Under the pieces are notes generated by a model, which worked only from the letters and a program-made list of their open reading frames with translations, did not search any database and was not told the origin of the DNA. Below, piece after piece: positions 38,909 through 48,098 of a stretch of 64,000 nt of DNA. How positions within the stretch are numbered: the first letter of the stretch is position 1; every line of letters starts with the position of its first letter. Source of the stretch: Streptomyces sp. ADI95-17 (lineage in GTDB: Bacteria > Actinomycetota > Actinomycetes > Streptomycetales > Streptomycetaceae); NCBI RefSeq assembly GCF_003846175.1, contig NZ_ML123045.1:65012-129011 (forward strand). The letters are read 5' to 3'. A program made the position numbers and the translations under genes.

Positions 38909-39802
38909 TCAGAGGTTCTTGAGGACGGCCTGCTTGGCGGCGGCGAACTCGTCGTCGGTGAGGACTCCGGACCGGTGCAGCTCACCGAGCTCGCGCAGCC
39001 GGCGCAGCAGGACGTCGTGATCGTCGGCGGGGGGTGCGGCCGGTGCCGGGGCCGTGGCCTCCGGGGCCGCGATCTGTGCGGGCCCGGCCGTCCTCCCCGC
39101 CGCCCCGGGCAGCCGCACCAGCACCGCCGCCGCGACCAGCACCGCCGTGTACTCCTTCTTGGACAGCCCCCACAGGTCCAGCGAGTACAGGTCGTACTCG
39201 GCCGCCCGGACCGGAGCCGTCCCGTCGCCCCGTACGAAGCGCAGGTGCCCGTTCTCCAGGCCGATGGCGGGCACCCAGTGCACGCCGGTCACCTCCGACA
39301 CCGGGAACGAGACCGGGCCGCCGGAGGTCTTGACCTCCTTGGCCTTCCAGTTCCAGGTCAGACGGACGGTCTCCCCGTCGAACGAGGCCGTGCCGTCCCC
39401 GCCGCCGCCGGCGACCGGCACCGCGGGCCCCGGCAGCAGGAAGCCGTCCACCGCGTCGGCCGGCACCTGTTCGATCAGCAGGGCGTTGCGCACCTCGTCG
39501 GCGAAGTACTCCGCCACCCCGCCGCGGTCCTTCTCCACGGCCAACTGGTAGGGGTCCGCGGCGTCCTTGAGCCTGCCGCCGGCCGCGCGCAGGACCGGGC
39601 ACGCGCCGTCGCGCAGCCGCAGTCGCAGCCGACCGCCCTTGCGGTCCGGCTCGAAGGAGATGCCCGCCAACGCCCGCAGCGGGACGACGCGTTCACCCAG
39701 CCCCTCCCGGAGCGGGTGGATGCCCTTGCCCCTGCCCGGCACGATCCGCACCGATTCGCCGTCGAAGGTCCAGGTGCCGTCGCGCTGGATTATTTCCGCC
39801 AT
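38909..39802 (-). CDS. DUF4429 protein with C-terminal SHOCT motif
   Basis: A 297-residue protein with two similar DUF4429 modules: IIQRDGTWTFDGESVRIVPG to about residue 115, and GDGTASFDGETVRLTWNWK to about 220. Both are PH-like beta folds. An Ala/Pro linker and a SHOCT helix (LLRRLRELGELHRSGVLTDDEF, AAAKQAVL) follow, probably for oligomerisation. The start at ATG 39802 fits the family; upstream frame extension is not coding. Role unknown. Confidence 0.85.
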   Translation of the reverse strand: MAEIIQRDGTWTFDGESVRIVPGRGKGIHPLREGLGERVVPLRALAGISFEPDRKGGRLRLRLRDGACPVLRAAGGRLKDAADPYQLAVEKDRGGVAEYFADEVRNALLIEQVPADAVDGFLLPGPAVPVAGGGGDGTASFDGETVRLTWNWKAKEVKTSGGPVSFPVSEVTGVHWVPAIGLENGHLRFVRGDGTAPVRAAEYDLYSLDLWGLSKKEYTAVLVAAAVLVRLPGAAGRTAGPAQIAAPEATAPAPAAPPADDHDVLLRRLRELGELHRSGVLTDDEFAAAKQAVLKNL

Positions 39803-39834
39803 GCGGCAGATTCTGCCAGCCCCGTGAACGGAGA

Positions 39835-39851
39835 AGTGGTCTACACCTTGA
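39835..39851. promoter_or_regulatory. DasR-type (dre-like) box
   Basis: The sequence AGTGGTCTACACCTTGA resembles the dre consensus built around TGGTCTANACCA that is bound by the GntR repressor DasR, the N-acetylglucosamine-responsive regulator of chitin use. It lies about 90 bp before the hexosaminidase start and between the divergent DUF4429 and hexosaminidase genes. Match by eye only. Confidence 0.55.
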
Positions 39852-39938
39852 CCATGCGTGAGACAGGCGATACGCATGGTGATGGTTCGGTTGCTCAGGA
39901 GACCCACAGGTGTGAACCCGTCGAAAGGGACCCGGCTC

Positions 39939-41567
39939 GTGAGACTGCACAGGACACAGCGCACCGCCCTTCCCCGCCTTCTCGGCTCGCTGCTGCTCGT
40001 CACGGCGGCCGGGATCGCCGGCGTCGGCGCGGCCCCGGCGAGACCGGCGGTGAACAGCGCCCCGGCCGCCGCCTCCCCCCGTCCGCTGGGTCAGATCGTG
40101 CCCGCCCCCGCCGAGGTGAAGCCCGGCGGCTCCGCGTACACCGTCACCGCGGACACCCGGATCCGCGTCGACGGCTCCGCCGAGGCCCGGAAGGTCGGCG
40201 ACTACCTGGCGGGCGTGCTGCGCCCGTCCACCGGATACCCGCTGCCGGTCACCGGCGACGGCGCCGGCGGCATCCGGCTGCGCGTGGAACCCGGCAACGG
40301 CCGACTGGGCGCCGAGGGCTACAGCCTGAAGTCCGCCCGGGGCTCGGTCACCATCACCGCCCGCGGCCCCGCCGGGCTCTTCCACGGAGTCCAGACGCTC
40401 CGCCAGCTGCTCCCGGCCGACGTGGAGAAGAAGAGCCCCCAGAAGGGCCCGTGGAAGGTCGCGGGCGGCACGATCACGGACACGCCGCGCTACGCGTACC
40501 GGAGCGCGATGCTCGATGTCTCCCGGCACTTCTTCTCCGTCGGCGAGGTCAAGCGCTACATCGACCAGCTCGCCCTCTACAAGCTGAACAAGCTCCATCT
40601 GCATCTCTCCGACGACCAGGGCTGGCGGCTCGCCATCGACTCCTGGCCGCGGCTGGCCACGTACGGCGGGCAGACGGAGGTCGGCGGCGGCCCCGGCGGC
40701 TACTACACCAAGAGCGACTACAAGGAGATCGTCCGGTACGCGGCCTCCCGCTATCTGGAGGTCGTACCGGAGATCGACCTGCCCGGCCACACCAACGCGG
40801 CACTCGCCTCGTACGCGGAGCTGAACTGCGACGGGGTCGCGCCGCCGCTGTACACCGGCACGAATGTCGGCTTCAGCTCGCTCTGCGTGCCGAAGCCCGT
40901 CACGTACGACTTCGTGGACGACGTGGTCCGTGAACTGGCCGAGCTCACCCCCGGCAAGTACCTCCACATCGGCGGCGACGAGGCGCACTCCACCAGCCAC
41001 GAGGACTATGTGGCGTTCATGGACAAGGCACAGGCCATCGTCGGCAAGTACGGCAAGACCGTGGTCGGCTGGCACCAGCTGACCGGGGGTACGCCGGTGA
41101 AGGGCGCGGTCGCCCAGTACTGGGGCTACGACAGGACGGGCGACGCCGAGCGCAAGCAGGTCGCGGACGCCGCCGTGAACGGGACGAAGCTGGTGCTGTC
41201 CCCGGCCGACCGCAGTTACCTCGACATGAAGTACGACAAGGACACCGTGCTGGGCCTGGCCTGGGCCGGTTACGTCTCGGTGCAGCGCTCCTACGACTGG
41301 GACCCGGCGACGTACCTGGCCGGCGCCCCGGCGGATTCGGTCCTGGGCGTCGAGGCGCCGCTCTGGTCGGAGACCCTGACCGACAGCGACGAGGTCGAGC
41401 AGATGGCGTTCCCCCGGCTGCCCGGGGTCGCGGAACTCGGCTGGTCGCCCGCGGCCACGCACGACTGGGACACGTACAAGGTGCGGCTGGGGGCACAGGG
41501 GCCGAGGTTCTCGGCGCTGGGCATCGACTACTACCGGGCGCCGCAGGTGCCGTGGGCGGCGGAATGA
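39939..41567 (+). CDS. Secreted beta-N-acetylhexosaminidase (GH20)
   Basis: A 542-residue enzyme starting at GTG 39939 behind AAAGGGA. Residues 1-35 are a signal peptide (RTALPRLLGSLLLVTAAGIAG, cleavage near GAAPA). Residues about 50-165 form the GH20b domain; the TIM barrel starts at YRSAMLDVSRHFFSV. The catalytic Asp-Glu pair is in KYLHIGGDEAHS, with KLHLHLSDDQGWRL and the substrate-binding YWGYDRTG and LWSETL motifs. It releases GlcNAc from chitin or peptidoglycan fragments outside the cell. The DasR-like box fits this role. Confidence 0.93.
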   Translation: MRLHRTQRTALPRLLGSLLLVTAAGIAGVGAAPARPAVNSAPAAASPRPLGQIVPAPAEVKPGGSAYTVTADTRIRVDGSAEARKVGDYLAGVLRPSTGYPLPVTGDGAGGIRLRVEPGNGRLGAEGYSLKSARGSVTITARGPAGLFHGVQTLRQLLPADVEKKSPQKGPWKVAGGTITDTPRYAYRSAMLDVSRHFFSVGEVKRYIDQLALYKLNKLHLHLSDDQGWRLAIDSWPRLATYGGQTEVGGGPGGYYTKSDYKEIVRYAASRYLEVVPEIDLPGHTNAALASYAELNCDGVAPPLYTGTNVGFSSLCVPKPVTYDFVDDVVRELAELTPGKYLHIGGDEAHSTSHEDYVAFMDKAQAIVGKYGKTVVGWHQLTGGTPVKGAVAQYWGYDRTGDAERKQVADAAVNGTKLVLSPADRSYLDMKYDKDTVLGLAWAGYVSVQRSYDWDPATYLAGAPADSVLGVEAPLWSETLTDSDEVEQMAFPRLPGVAELGWSPAATHDWDTYKVRLGAQGPRFSALGIDYYRAPQVPWAAE

Positions 41568-41658
41568 GCTGACCGGGCCCGTCCGGCGACCACGCGCCTC
41601 CGGTCGCCGGACGGAACCGGTGCTCGCGCTCCACTCGTCCCCGGCCTGTCGTCGCCGC

Positions 41659-42018
41659 TCACCAGACCAGCACCCCGCCGCCCACCGACCGGGCCCGCAG
41701 TGCGGCCCGGGTGATGTTGGCGAGCCGGTCCGCCACGTAGTCCTCCCGGTAGCCGCTGTGCGCACCGAGCTCCGCCGTGTGCCCGCGCAGCAGTTCGCAC
41801 TCGGCGAGGAACTCCTCGACGTCCTCCGGCTGCACGTAGAGGTCGTCGTCGGCCAGCCGGGGAAGGAACCGGGCCCCGAGCGCGCGGGCGGGCTCCGAGC
41901 CCCAGAGTCTGGTCCGGCTGCTCTCGAACCCGGCCATGTCGCCTCCGTCCTCGGGGTCGTCGAGCAGCCGCAGCTTCCCCCGCTCGTCGTGGACGAAGGT
42001 GTGGACCAGCAGCGTCAT
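41659..42018 (-). CDS. DUF6-type small immunity-like / unknown protein
   Basis: A 119-residue acidic protein coupled to the acetyltransferase gene by an ATGA overlap. It reads LLVHTFVHDERGKLRLLDDPED, DDLYVQPEDVEEFLAECELLRG, YREDYVADRLANITRAALRA. Short proteins of this type occur in many Streptomyces as unassigned orphans. The call name reflects no firm family; treat as hypothetical. Confidence 0.5.
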   Translation of the reverse strand: MTLLVHTFVHDERGKLRLLDDPEDGGDMAGFESSRTRLWGSEPARALGARFLPRLADDDLYVQPEDVEEFLAECELLRGHTAELGAHSGYREDYVADRLANITRAALRARSVGGGVLVW

Positions 42019-42656
42019 GCCCCGAACTCCGCCCGGCAGCCGTCGAGTCCCTCGACAGTGACCTCGATGCTCCGGCACTCCTCCCAGCGTGCCCGGTCCA
42101 GCCGCAGCCGTTGCAGGGTGACCGGCGCTCCCCGTACGGCGGCGACGCTGGTGCCGTCCGGCAGATAGCCGAGCCGGTGCGAGACGCCCAGCGAGCGCGG
42201 GTTGTCGGTCATCGCGGACGACACCGCGGTCCGGGCCCCGAGGCCGGCGAAGGCGAGATGCAGGACGGCGGCCCGCATCTCGGTGCCGATGCCCCGGCCC
42301 TGGTGGGCGAGGCCCAGCCACGACCCGGTGCTGACCTGGCCGGTCACGGCGAAGTCCCTCGCCGTCAGGTCCTGCCGCCCGACCACCCTGCCCTCGTACA
42401 GCACGGCGAGGCCCAACGCCCAGTCCTGGACCGACCAGTCGGCGACGGTGGACAGCACATGCCGGAACGTCGCCCTGCCGCGCTCCTCGGGCGGTACGTC
42501 GGTCCAGGGGATGGTGAACGGCATCTCTTCCGGTGCGTGCACCCCGTCGGCGGCGACCGACGCGAGGTCGTTCAGCAACTCCAGGTCGGGGAGGCGTAGT
42601 TCCAGGCGGGGCGTGCGGAGGCGGAGCCCGTACAGGGGCCAGTGCTGTGGCTTCAT
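42015..42656 (-). CDS. GNAT-family N-acetyltransferase
   Basis: A 213-residue RimJ/RimL-like acetyltransferase. RLRTPRLELRLPDLEL is the standard first strand. GSWLGLAHQGRGIGTEMRAAVLHLAF contains the Q/RxxGxG/A acetyl-CoA loop, and VSSAMTDNPRSLGVSHRLGY is the usual N-x-x-S-x-x-x-x-x-xxGF-type end. Substrate is unknown. It is co-translated with the small downstream gene. Confidence 0.88.
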   Translation of the reverse strand: MKPQHWPLYGLRLRTPRLELRLPDLELLNDLASVAADGVHAPEEMPFTIPWTDVPPEERGRATFRHVLSTVADWSVQDWALGLAVLYEGRVVGRQDLTARDFAVTGQVSTGSWLGLAHQGRGIGTEMRAAVLHLAFAGLGARTAVSSAMTDNPRSLGVSHRLGYLPDGTSVAAVRGAPVTLQRLRLDRARWEECRSIEVTVEGLDGCRAEFGA

Positions 42657-42740
42657 GGACGGACTCTGCCGCGCGGTGCGGCGCGCTGTCGAACGGATTC
42701 CGTCGCATCCCGTCCGATCTCCCGGGCGGCCCGCGAACGG

Positions 42741-43196
42741 TCAGGGGCGTGGCCAGGGGCGGCCGGCCAGGCGCTCGATGTCGGTGTTGAAGCGCCGCAG
42801 GTAGGCGGCGAAGCCGGAGATGTCCTCGTCCGACCAGTTGGTCATGACCCGCTCCAGGGAGTCGACGAGGCCCTCGCGTTCCGCGTCGAGCATGCGGGCG
42901 CCCTCGTCGGTGATCCGGAACTTGCGGGCCATGCCGCCCTCGGGGTCCGGGATGCGTTCCACGAGTCCGGCGCGCATGGCCGCCGCGGTCTGCCGGTTGA
43001 GGGTGGAGGCGTCGAGCCCGAAGGCGTCGCTGAGCTCACCGATCGACATCGGACCCTGGACGCGGACGCGGCTGAGCAGGATGTAGGCGCTGCGGTCCAT
43101 CAGGCCGTCCTTGCGCCGCCCGCCCTTGTTCTGCAGGAGGCCGTGGCGGCTGAGGAGCATCTGCTCGTACTCGACCTCGTGTGTGGGCCTGGTCAT
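42741..43196 (-). CDS. MarR-family transcriptional regulator
   Basis: A 151-residue winged-helix regulator starting at ATG 43196 behind AGGAGG. The HTH is MSIGELSDAFGLDASTLNRQTA, and the wing GLVERIPDPEGGMARKFRIT carries the usual D-x-R-like basic tip. The C-terminal helix (AYLRRFNTDIERL) closes the dimer interface. It diverges from an MFS exporter with three operator repeats between them, the usual drug-inducible repressor arrangement. Confidence 0.88.
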   Translation of the reverse strand: MTRPTHEVEYEQMLLSRHGLLQNKGGRRKDGLMDRSAYILLSRVRVQGPMSIGELSDAFGLDASTLNRQTAAAMRAGLVERIPDPEGGMARKFRITDEGARMLDAEREGLVDSLERVMTNWSDEDISGFAAYLRRFNTDIERLAGRPWPRP

Positions 43197-43295
43197 GCGC
43201 CTGCGGCCTCCTGTTGTCGTCCGGGCGTCCCGGCGTGTTTCCGGATGTCGGCCCTCATTCTCCCACAGGTCTATGCAACATACATATAACGTGCT

Positions 43296-43339
43296 CGATG
43301 CATGAAGTGTGTACGATGCATAGTCTTCTTCCGATGCAT
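43296..43339. promoter_or_regulatory. Three CGATGCAT boxes at exact 18-bp spacing
   Basis: CGATGCAT occurs at 43296-43303, 43314-43321 and 43332-43339, each containing the palindrome ATGCAT. A related TATGCAACATA lies at 43272. They fill the space before the MFS start (43356), are locally A+T-rich, and are probably MarR operators overlapping the promoter. 18 bp is a little under two helical turns. Confidence 0.72.
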
Positions 43340-43355
43340 ACCCGAGGAGTCCCGG

Positions 43356-44804
43356 ATGGGCGCGCCCCAGCCAACAACCCGCAGCGGCGGTGTGGTCGCC
43401 ACGCTGGCCATCGCCGGCACCACGGCGGCGATCATGCAGACCCTGGTCACCCCGCTCATCGCGGAGCTGCCGCAGATCCTGAGCACCACCCCCTCGAACG
43501 CGGCGTGGGTGATCACCGTCACCCTGCTGGTGTCCGCCGTCTGCGTGCCCGTCTCCGGCCGTCTGGGCGACATGGTCGGCAAGCGCCGGATGCTGCTCGT
43601 GTGCTCCGTGCCGCTGATCGCCGGTTCGGTGGTGTGCGCGCTCTCCTCGTCCGTCGTCCCCATGATCGTCGGCCGCGGTCTGCAGGGCATGGGCATGGGC
43701 GTGCTGCCGCTCGGCATCGCCCTGCTGCGTGACGTGGTCCCGGCGGAGAAGCTCAGCTCCTCCATCGCGCTGGTCAGCGCCTCCATGGGCATCGGCGGCG
43801 CACTCGGCCTGCCGATCGCCGCGGCGGTCGCCCAGTACACGAACTGGCGGGTGCTGTTCTGGGGCTCGGCCGGCCTGGCCACCGTGGTCGCCGTGCTGAT
43901 CTGGTTCCTGATCCCCGATGTACCGGCCGGCGCCAAGGGGCAGCGGTTCGACGTGCTCGGTGCGCTCGGCCTCGGGGCGGGCCTGGTCTGCCTGCTGCTC
44001 GCGGTCTCCAAGGGCGCCGACTGGGGCTGGGGCTCGGCGACCACGCTCGGCCTGTTCGCCGCCGCCGTCGTGGTGCTGCTCGCCTGGGGCCTGTGGGAGC
44101 TGCGTACCCGCGACCCGCTGGTCGACCTGCGCACCACCGCGCGTCCCCGGGTGCTGATGACCAACCTCGCCTCCGTCTTCGTCGGCTTCGGCATGTACGC
44201 CAGCATGCTGATCGCGCCGCAGCTGCTCCAGCTCCCCTCCGCCACCGGCTACGGCCTGGGCCAGTCGATGCTCGCGGCGGGCCTGTGGCTGGCGCCCGGC
44301 GGGATCATGATGATGATCGTCTCCCCGCTCGGCGGAAAGCTCATCGACGCCCGTGGGCCGAAGTTCACCCTGGTGTGCGGCATCCTGGTCATCGCGGTCG
44401 GCTACGGCCTGGCGCTGGTGCTCATGGGCTCCGCGTGGGGCCTGATGGTGGTCGGCATGGTGACCAGCAGCGGTGTCGGCCTGGCGTACGGTGCGATGCC
44501 CGCGCTGATCATGGGCTCGGTCCCGCTGTCCGAGACCGCCGCCGCCAACGGCTTCAACACGCTCATGCGCTCGCTCGGTACGTCGATCGGCGCCGCGGTG
44601 GTCGGCGTGGTCCTCTCCCAGATGACCGTCTCCATGGGCGGCTACGACCTCACCTCCGAGAACGGCTTCCGTACCGGTCTCATGGTCGGCTGCGGCGTCG
44701 CCCTGGTCGCGGCGTTGATCGCCGCCGCCATCCCGGCCGCGCGCCGCGCCGAACCCGGCACCGCCGCCGACGCCGCCGCGGAACAGGCCGCGGTCAAGGC
44801 CTGA
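43356..44804 (+). CDS. MFS multidrug exporter (DHA2, 14-TM)
   Basis: A 482-residue membrane protein. Motif A is GRLGDMVGKRRML between TM2 and TM3, and motif C-like glycine-rich helices are visible (SMGIGGALGLPIAAAVAQYTNWR). About 14 hydrophobic helices are present. The ATG at 43356 behind GAGGAG is chosen; an upstream in-frame ATG lies within the operator repeats. Expected to export drugs by proton antiport under the MarR repressor encoded opposite. Confidence 0.9.
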   Translation: MGAPQPTTRSGGVVATLAIAGTTAAIMQTLVTPLIAELPQILSTTPSNAAWVITVTLLVSAVCVPVSGRLGDMVGKRRMLLVCSVPLIAGSVVCALSSSVVPMIVGRGLQGMGMGVLPLGIALLRDVVPAEKLSSSIALVSASMGIGGALGLPIAAAVAQYTNWRVLFWGSAGLATVVAVLIWFLIPDVPAGAKGQRFDVLGALGLGAGLVCLLLAVSKGADWGWGSATTLGLFAAAVVVLLAWGLWELRTRDPLVDLRTTARPRVLMTNLASVFVGFGMYASMLIAPQLLQLPSATGYGLGQSMLAAGLWLAPGGIMMMIVSPLGGKLIDARGPKFTLVCGILVIAVGYGLALVLMGSAWGLMVVGMVTSSGVGLAYGAMPALIMGSVPLSETAAANGFNTLMRSLGTSIGAAVVGVVLSQMTVSMGGYDLTSENGFRTGLMVGCGVALVAALIAAAIPAARRAEPGTAADAAAEQAAVKA

Positions 44805-44883
44805 CCTGCCGGGAACGAGGGACCCCTGTCCGGGCGCCCGGACAACATGCGAGCCACGAGCCGACGGCAACGCATCGGCACGC

Positions 44884-44928
44884 CGGCCCCGTCAACCAGC
44901 CACGCACTGCCACTGGTTGACGGGGCCG
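44884..44928 (+). terminator. Strong hairpin after MFS gene
   Basis: CGGCCCCGTCAACCAG (44884-44899) and CTGGTTGACGGGGCCG (44913-44928) form a perfect 16-bp stem with a 13-base loop, 80 bp after the MFS stop. No U-tract follows, as is normal in this genus. Confidence 0.75.
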
Positions 44929-45038
44929 CTCCGGTTCGTCACGCCGGGATCGGCCGGCAGCACCTCGCCCGGCCCCTTCCCGGTAAGGTGGCAATCTTCG
45001 GCCGGCGTCAGCCTCCGGAGCCCTGAAGGCGAACGCCC

Positions 45039-45806
45039 ATGACACACTCCGCGCCGCGCCCCACCCGCCGCCTCGATGCCGCGCTGGACGGCCTCGCGGT
45101 CACCTTCCGAGGAATGACCGCCCACCCCGACGAGAACAACTGCGAGTGCCACTGGGGCAGCGCCGAGGAACTCGCCCGGCTCAAGGTGGCGGACCGGGAG
45201 CTGGACCCCGACCTGCTGCGCCGCACCTGGAGCGCACCCGACTGGAGCGACCACCCCTCCGTACTGCGTCGGATACTCCCTCAGTTCGCCCGGTCCCTCG
45301 TGGCGGGCCACACCGGCCGGTACCGCGACTCGGACGACATCGGCCGCTCGTTCGCCCGTGGCCGCTGGCAGCAGTGGCCCACCGAACAAGCAACAGCGGT
45401 ACGGGAGTTCCTCGAAGCCTGGTGGGCCGACACGCTCACCGACCCGGCCCCCGTCCTCCCCGCCCACGACCTCTTGGCCCTGATCACCGAGGCGTCCGGT
45501 GAACTCCGCCCGTGGCTCGCCCACTGGGAGTCGCAGACCGGCACCACGGCCGACCGGCACCTCGCCGCAGCCGTCGACGACTGGGAGTACGACCTCCTCG
45601 GTGACGAACTCCCCTGGGACGCCTGGGACAGCGAGGATCACGGGGGCGAGAAGCGCGCCGAGCTGACGGCCTGGCTGATCAGCCACGCCCGGCCCCGCCT
45701 CGTCGCCCACGGCGCACCCGCCGAACTCCTCAACCGGATAAGACTCCTGGGCCTCACCGGCGATGCCCGCTGGGACGACCCCCACTGGCCCGGCTACCAC
45801 TACTGA
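45039..45806 (+). CDS. Unknown Streptomyces protein (255 aa)
   Basis: Starts at ATG 45039. The first 35 residues include LDAALDGLAVTFRGMTAHP and a HPDENNCECHWG segment with two Cys. The rest is helical and Trp-rich (VREFLEAWWADTLTDPAPVLPA, LLALITEASGELRPWLAHWE, LGDELPWDAWDSEDH). Soluble, acidic, with no TM helix. Streptomyces carry several such orphans; no function recognised. It stands alone between two hairpins. Confidence 0.7.
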   Translation: MTHSAPRPTRRLDAALDGLAVTFRGMTAHPDENNCECHWGSAEELARLKVADRELDPDLLRRTWSAPDWSDHPSVLRRILPQFARSLVAGHTGRYRDSDDIGRSFARGRWQQWPTEQATAVREFLEAWWADTLTDPAPVLPAHDLLALITEASGELRPWLAHWESQTGTTADRHLAAAVDDWEYDLLGDELPWDAWDSEDHGGEKRAELTAWLISHARPRLVAHGAPAELLNRIRLLGLTGDARWDDPHWPGYHY

Positions 45807-45850
45807 CCCACCGCGCCGCGCCCCGCGCGACGGACGCGCCGGACGCGGCC

Positions 45851-45896
45851 GCCGGCCCGGAGAAGCGCTCCGGAGAAGCGCTCCGGGGCCGGCCGG
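45851..45896. terminator. Convergent hairpin with tandem CGGAGAAGCGCTC repeat
   Basis: CGGAGAAGCGCTC occurs twice in tandem and is enclosed by GCCGGCCCGGAG and CTCCGGGGCCGGC arms. The element can fold as one long stem or as two smaller ones. It separates the rightward 255-aa gene from the leftward acyl-CoA dehydrogenase gene. Confidence 0.6.
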
Positions 45897-45957
45897 GTGA
45901 GCCGACCTCCGTCTGCTCGCCCCACCGACCCCGCCCCGCCGCCATGTCACCCCTACG

Positions 45958-47124
45958 TCAGGCCGGCAGCCCCAGCTCGCGGGCGATCAGCATCCGCTGG
46001 ACCTCGCTCGTGCCCTCGCCGATCTCCAGGATCTTGGAGTCGCGCCACATCCTGGCGACCGGGTACTCGTTCATGAAGCCGTAGCCGCCGTGGATCTGGG
46101 TCGCGTCGCGGGCGTTGTCCACCGCCACCGTCGAGGAGTACAGCTTCGCGATCGCGGCCTCCTTCTTGAACGGTTCGCCCGAGACCATGCGCGAGGCGGC
46201 GTCGCGCCAGCCGATCCGGGCCATGTGGGCCCGCATCTCCATGTCGGCGATCTTGAACTGGATGGCCTGGTTGGCGCCGATCGGCCTGCCGAACGCGTGG
46301 CGCTCGGCGGCGTACTTCACCGACTCGTCCACGCAGCCCTGCGCCAGGCCCGTGGACAGGGCGGAGATGGCGATCCGGCCCTCGTCCAGGATGCGCAGGA
46401 ACTGGGCGTAGCCGCGGCCCTCCTCGCCGAGGAGGTTGGCCAGCGGGACCCGGACGTCGGTGAAGGAGAGTTCGCGGGTGTCCGAGGAGTTCCAGCCGAC
46501 CTTGGAGTACGGGGCGGCGACCGTGAAGCCGGGGGTGCCGGACGGCACGATGATGGAGGAGATGCGCGGGGCGCCGTTCTCCTTGCGGCCGGTCACCGCC
46601 GTCACCGTGACCAGCTCCGTGATGTCCGTACCGGAGTTGGTGATGAAGCACTTGGAGCCGTTGATCACCCACTCGCCGGTCGCCTCGTCGCGCACCGCCG
46701 TGGTCCGGGTGCCGCCCGCGTCCGAGCCGCCGTCCGGCTCGGTCAGGCCGAACGCGCCGAGCGCCTCGCCCGAGCAGAGCTTCGGCAGCCACTGCCGCTT
46801 CTGCTCCTCGGTGCCGAAGTGGTAGATGGGCATCGCGCCCAGCGAGACCCCGGCCTCCAGGGTGATCGCCACGGAGGAGTCGACCCGGGCCAGCTCCTCC
46901 AGGGCGATCCCGAGGGCGAGGTAGTCGCCGCCCATGCCGCCGTACTCCTCCGGGAACGGCAGCCCGAACAGGCCCATCCGCCCCATCTCCCGCACGATCT
47001 CGTACGGGAACTCGTGCCGTTCGTACAGGTCGCCGATCTTCGGCGCGACCACGTCGTGCGCGAACTCCTCGACGGTGCGCCGCAGTTCCTCGTGTTCGGC
47101 GGTCAGCCGGTGGTCCAGGGACAT
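45958..47124 (-). CDS. acdH: Acyl-CoA dehydrogenase (branched-chain type)
   Basis: A 388-residue flavoenzyme starting at ATG 47124 behind AAGGAG. Signatures are GAFGLTEPDGGSDAGGTRT (first ACAD signature), WVINGSKCFITNSGT, and the C-terminal QIHGGYGFMNEYPVARMWRD and LEIGEGTSEVQRMLIAREL. The Glu in IGEGTSE sits at the standard catalytic-base position, unlike classic isovaleryl-CoA dehydrogenase, where the base lies earlier. Context (HMG-CoA lyase and two carboxylase subunits) points to leucine/isovalerate breakdown. S. coelicolor acdH has the same setting. Confidence 0.9.
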   Translation of the reverse strand: MSLDHRLTAEHEELRRTVEEFAHDVVAPKIGDLYERHEFPYEIVREMGRMGLFGLPFPEEYGGMGGDYLALGIALEELARVDSSVAITLEAGVSLGAMPIYHFGTEEQKRQWLPKLCSGEALGAFGLTEPDGGSDAGGTRTTAVRDEATGEWVINGSKCFITNSGTDITELVTVTAVTGRKENGAPRISSIIVPSGTPGFTVAAPYSKVGWNSSDTRELSFTDVRVPLANLLGEEGRGYAQFLRILDEGRIAISALSTGLAQGCVDESVKYAAERHAFGRPIGANQAIQFKIADMEMRAHMARIGWRDAASRMVSGEPFKKEAAIAKLYSSTVAVDNARDATQIHGGYGFMNEYPVARMWRDSKILEIGEGTSEVQRMLIARELGLPA

Positions 47125-47156
47125 GGCAGGGGTCACTCCTTGTGGGAACGGGGGTC

Positions 47157-48098
47157 CTATCGCACCGAGAGCGCGCGGACGGTACGGGACGGGCTGGGTC
47201 GGCCCAGTTGTTCGGCGAGCCACACGCTGGTGGCAGTGAGCGCGTCGAGATCGACCCCGGTTTCGATGCCGAGGCCTTCGAGCATCCACACGAGGTCCTC
47301 GGTGGCGAGGTTTCCGGTCGCGCTCTTCGCGTACGGGCAGCCGCCGAGGCCGCCCGCGGAGGCGTCCACCGTGGTCACCCCGTGCTGGAGCGCGGCGAGG
47401 GTGTTGGAGAGGGCCTGGCCGTAGGTGTCGTGGAAGTGCACGCCGATGGTGTCGGTGCGTACGCCCTCCTCGTTCAGCTCCGAGAGCAGGGTCTGTACGT
47501 GGCCGGGCGTGGCCACGCCGATGGTGTCGCCGAGGGAGAGCTCGTCGCAGCCGAGGTCCATCAGCGCCTTGGCGACCCGGACGACCTGGTGGACGGGGAC
47601 GGGCCCCTCCCACGGGTCGCCGAAGCACATCGACAGATAGCCGCGCACATGCACCTTGTCGGCCTTGGCGCGGGCGACGACCGGCTCGAACATGGCGAGC
47701 GACTCGTCGACGGTGCGGTTGAGATTGCGGGCGGCGAACGTCTCGGTCGCCGAGCCGAACACCGCGATCCGGCGGGCGCCGAGCGCCAGCGCCCGGTCCA
47801 GGCCGCGTTCGTTCGGGACCAGGACCGGCAGGGCGACGCCCTCGATGTCGGCCAGCCGGGGGAACAGGTCCTCGGCGTCGGCCAGTTGGGGCACCCACTT
47901 GGGGTGCACGAAGCTGGTCGCCTCGACGGTGGTCAGGCCGGACGCGGCCAGCCGGTGGATGAACTCCGCCTTGACCTCGGTCGGTACGACGGCCTTCTCG
48001 TTCTGCAGCCCGTCGCGGGCACCGACCTCGTGGATACGGACCCGGGCGGGCAGATCCTGGGCCGGTACGGTCATGGGGAGGGGGCGGGATGTCGTCAT
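47157..48098 (-). CDS. hmgL: Hydroxymethylglutaryl-CoA lyase
   Basis: A 313-residue TIM-barrel lyase that splits HMG-CoA into acetoacetate and acetyl-CoA, the last step of leucine catabolism. Features are [16 protein letters not shown] at the barrel start, [38 protein letters not shown] with metal-binding His, and [15 protein letters not shown] with the catalytic Cys. Its start overlaps the upstream carboxylase gene by 4 bases. An internal ATG at residue 9 is an alternative start. Confidence 0.93.
   Translation of the reverse strand: MTTSRPLPMTVPAQDLPARVRIHEVGARDGLQNEKAVVPTEVKAEFIHRLAASGLTTVEATSFVHPKWVPQLADAEDLFPRLADIEGVALPVLVPNERGLDRALALGARRIAVFGSATETFAARNLNRTVDESLAMFEPVVARAKADKVHVRGYLSMCFGDPWEGPVPVHQVVRVAKALMDLGCDELSLGDTIGVATPGHVQTLLSELNEEGVRTDTIGVHFHDTYGQALSNTLAALQHGVTTVDASAGGLGGCPYAKSATGNLATEDLVWMLEGLGIETGVDLDALTATSVWLAEQLGRPSPSRTVRALSVR

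Noticed and set aside
38975..40933. 652-residue rightward frame spanning DUF4429 and hexosaminidase genes
   Set aside because: It overlaps two well-supported genes in other frames and lacks recognisable domains.
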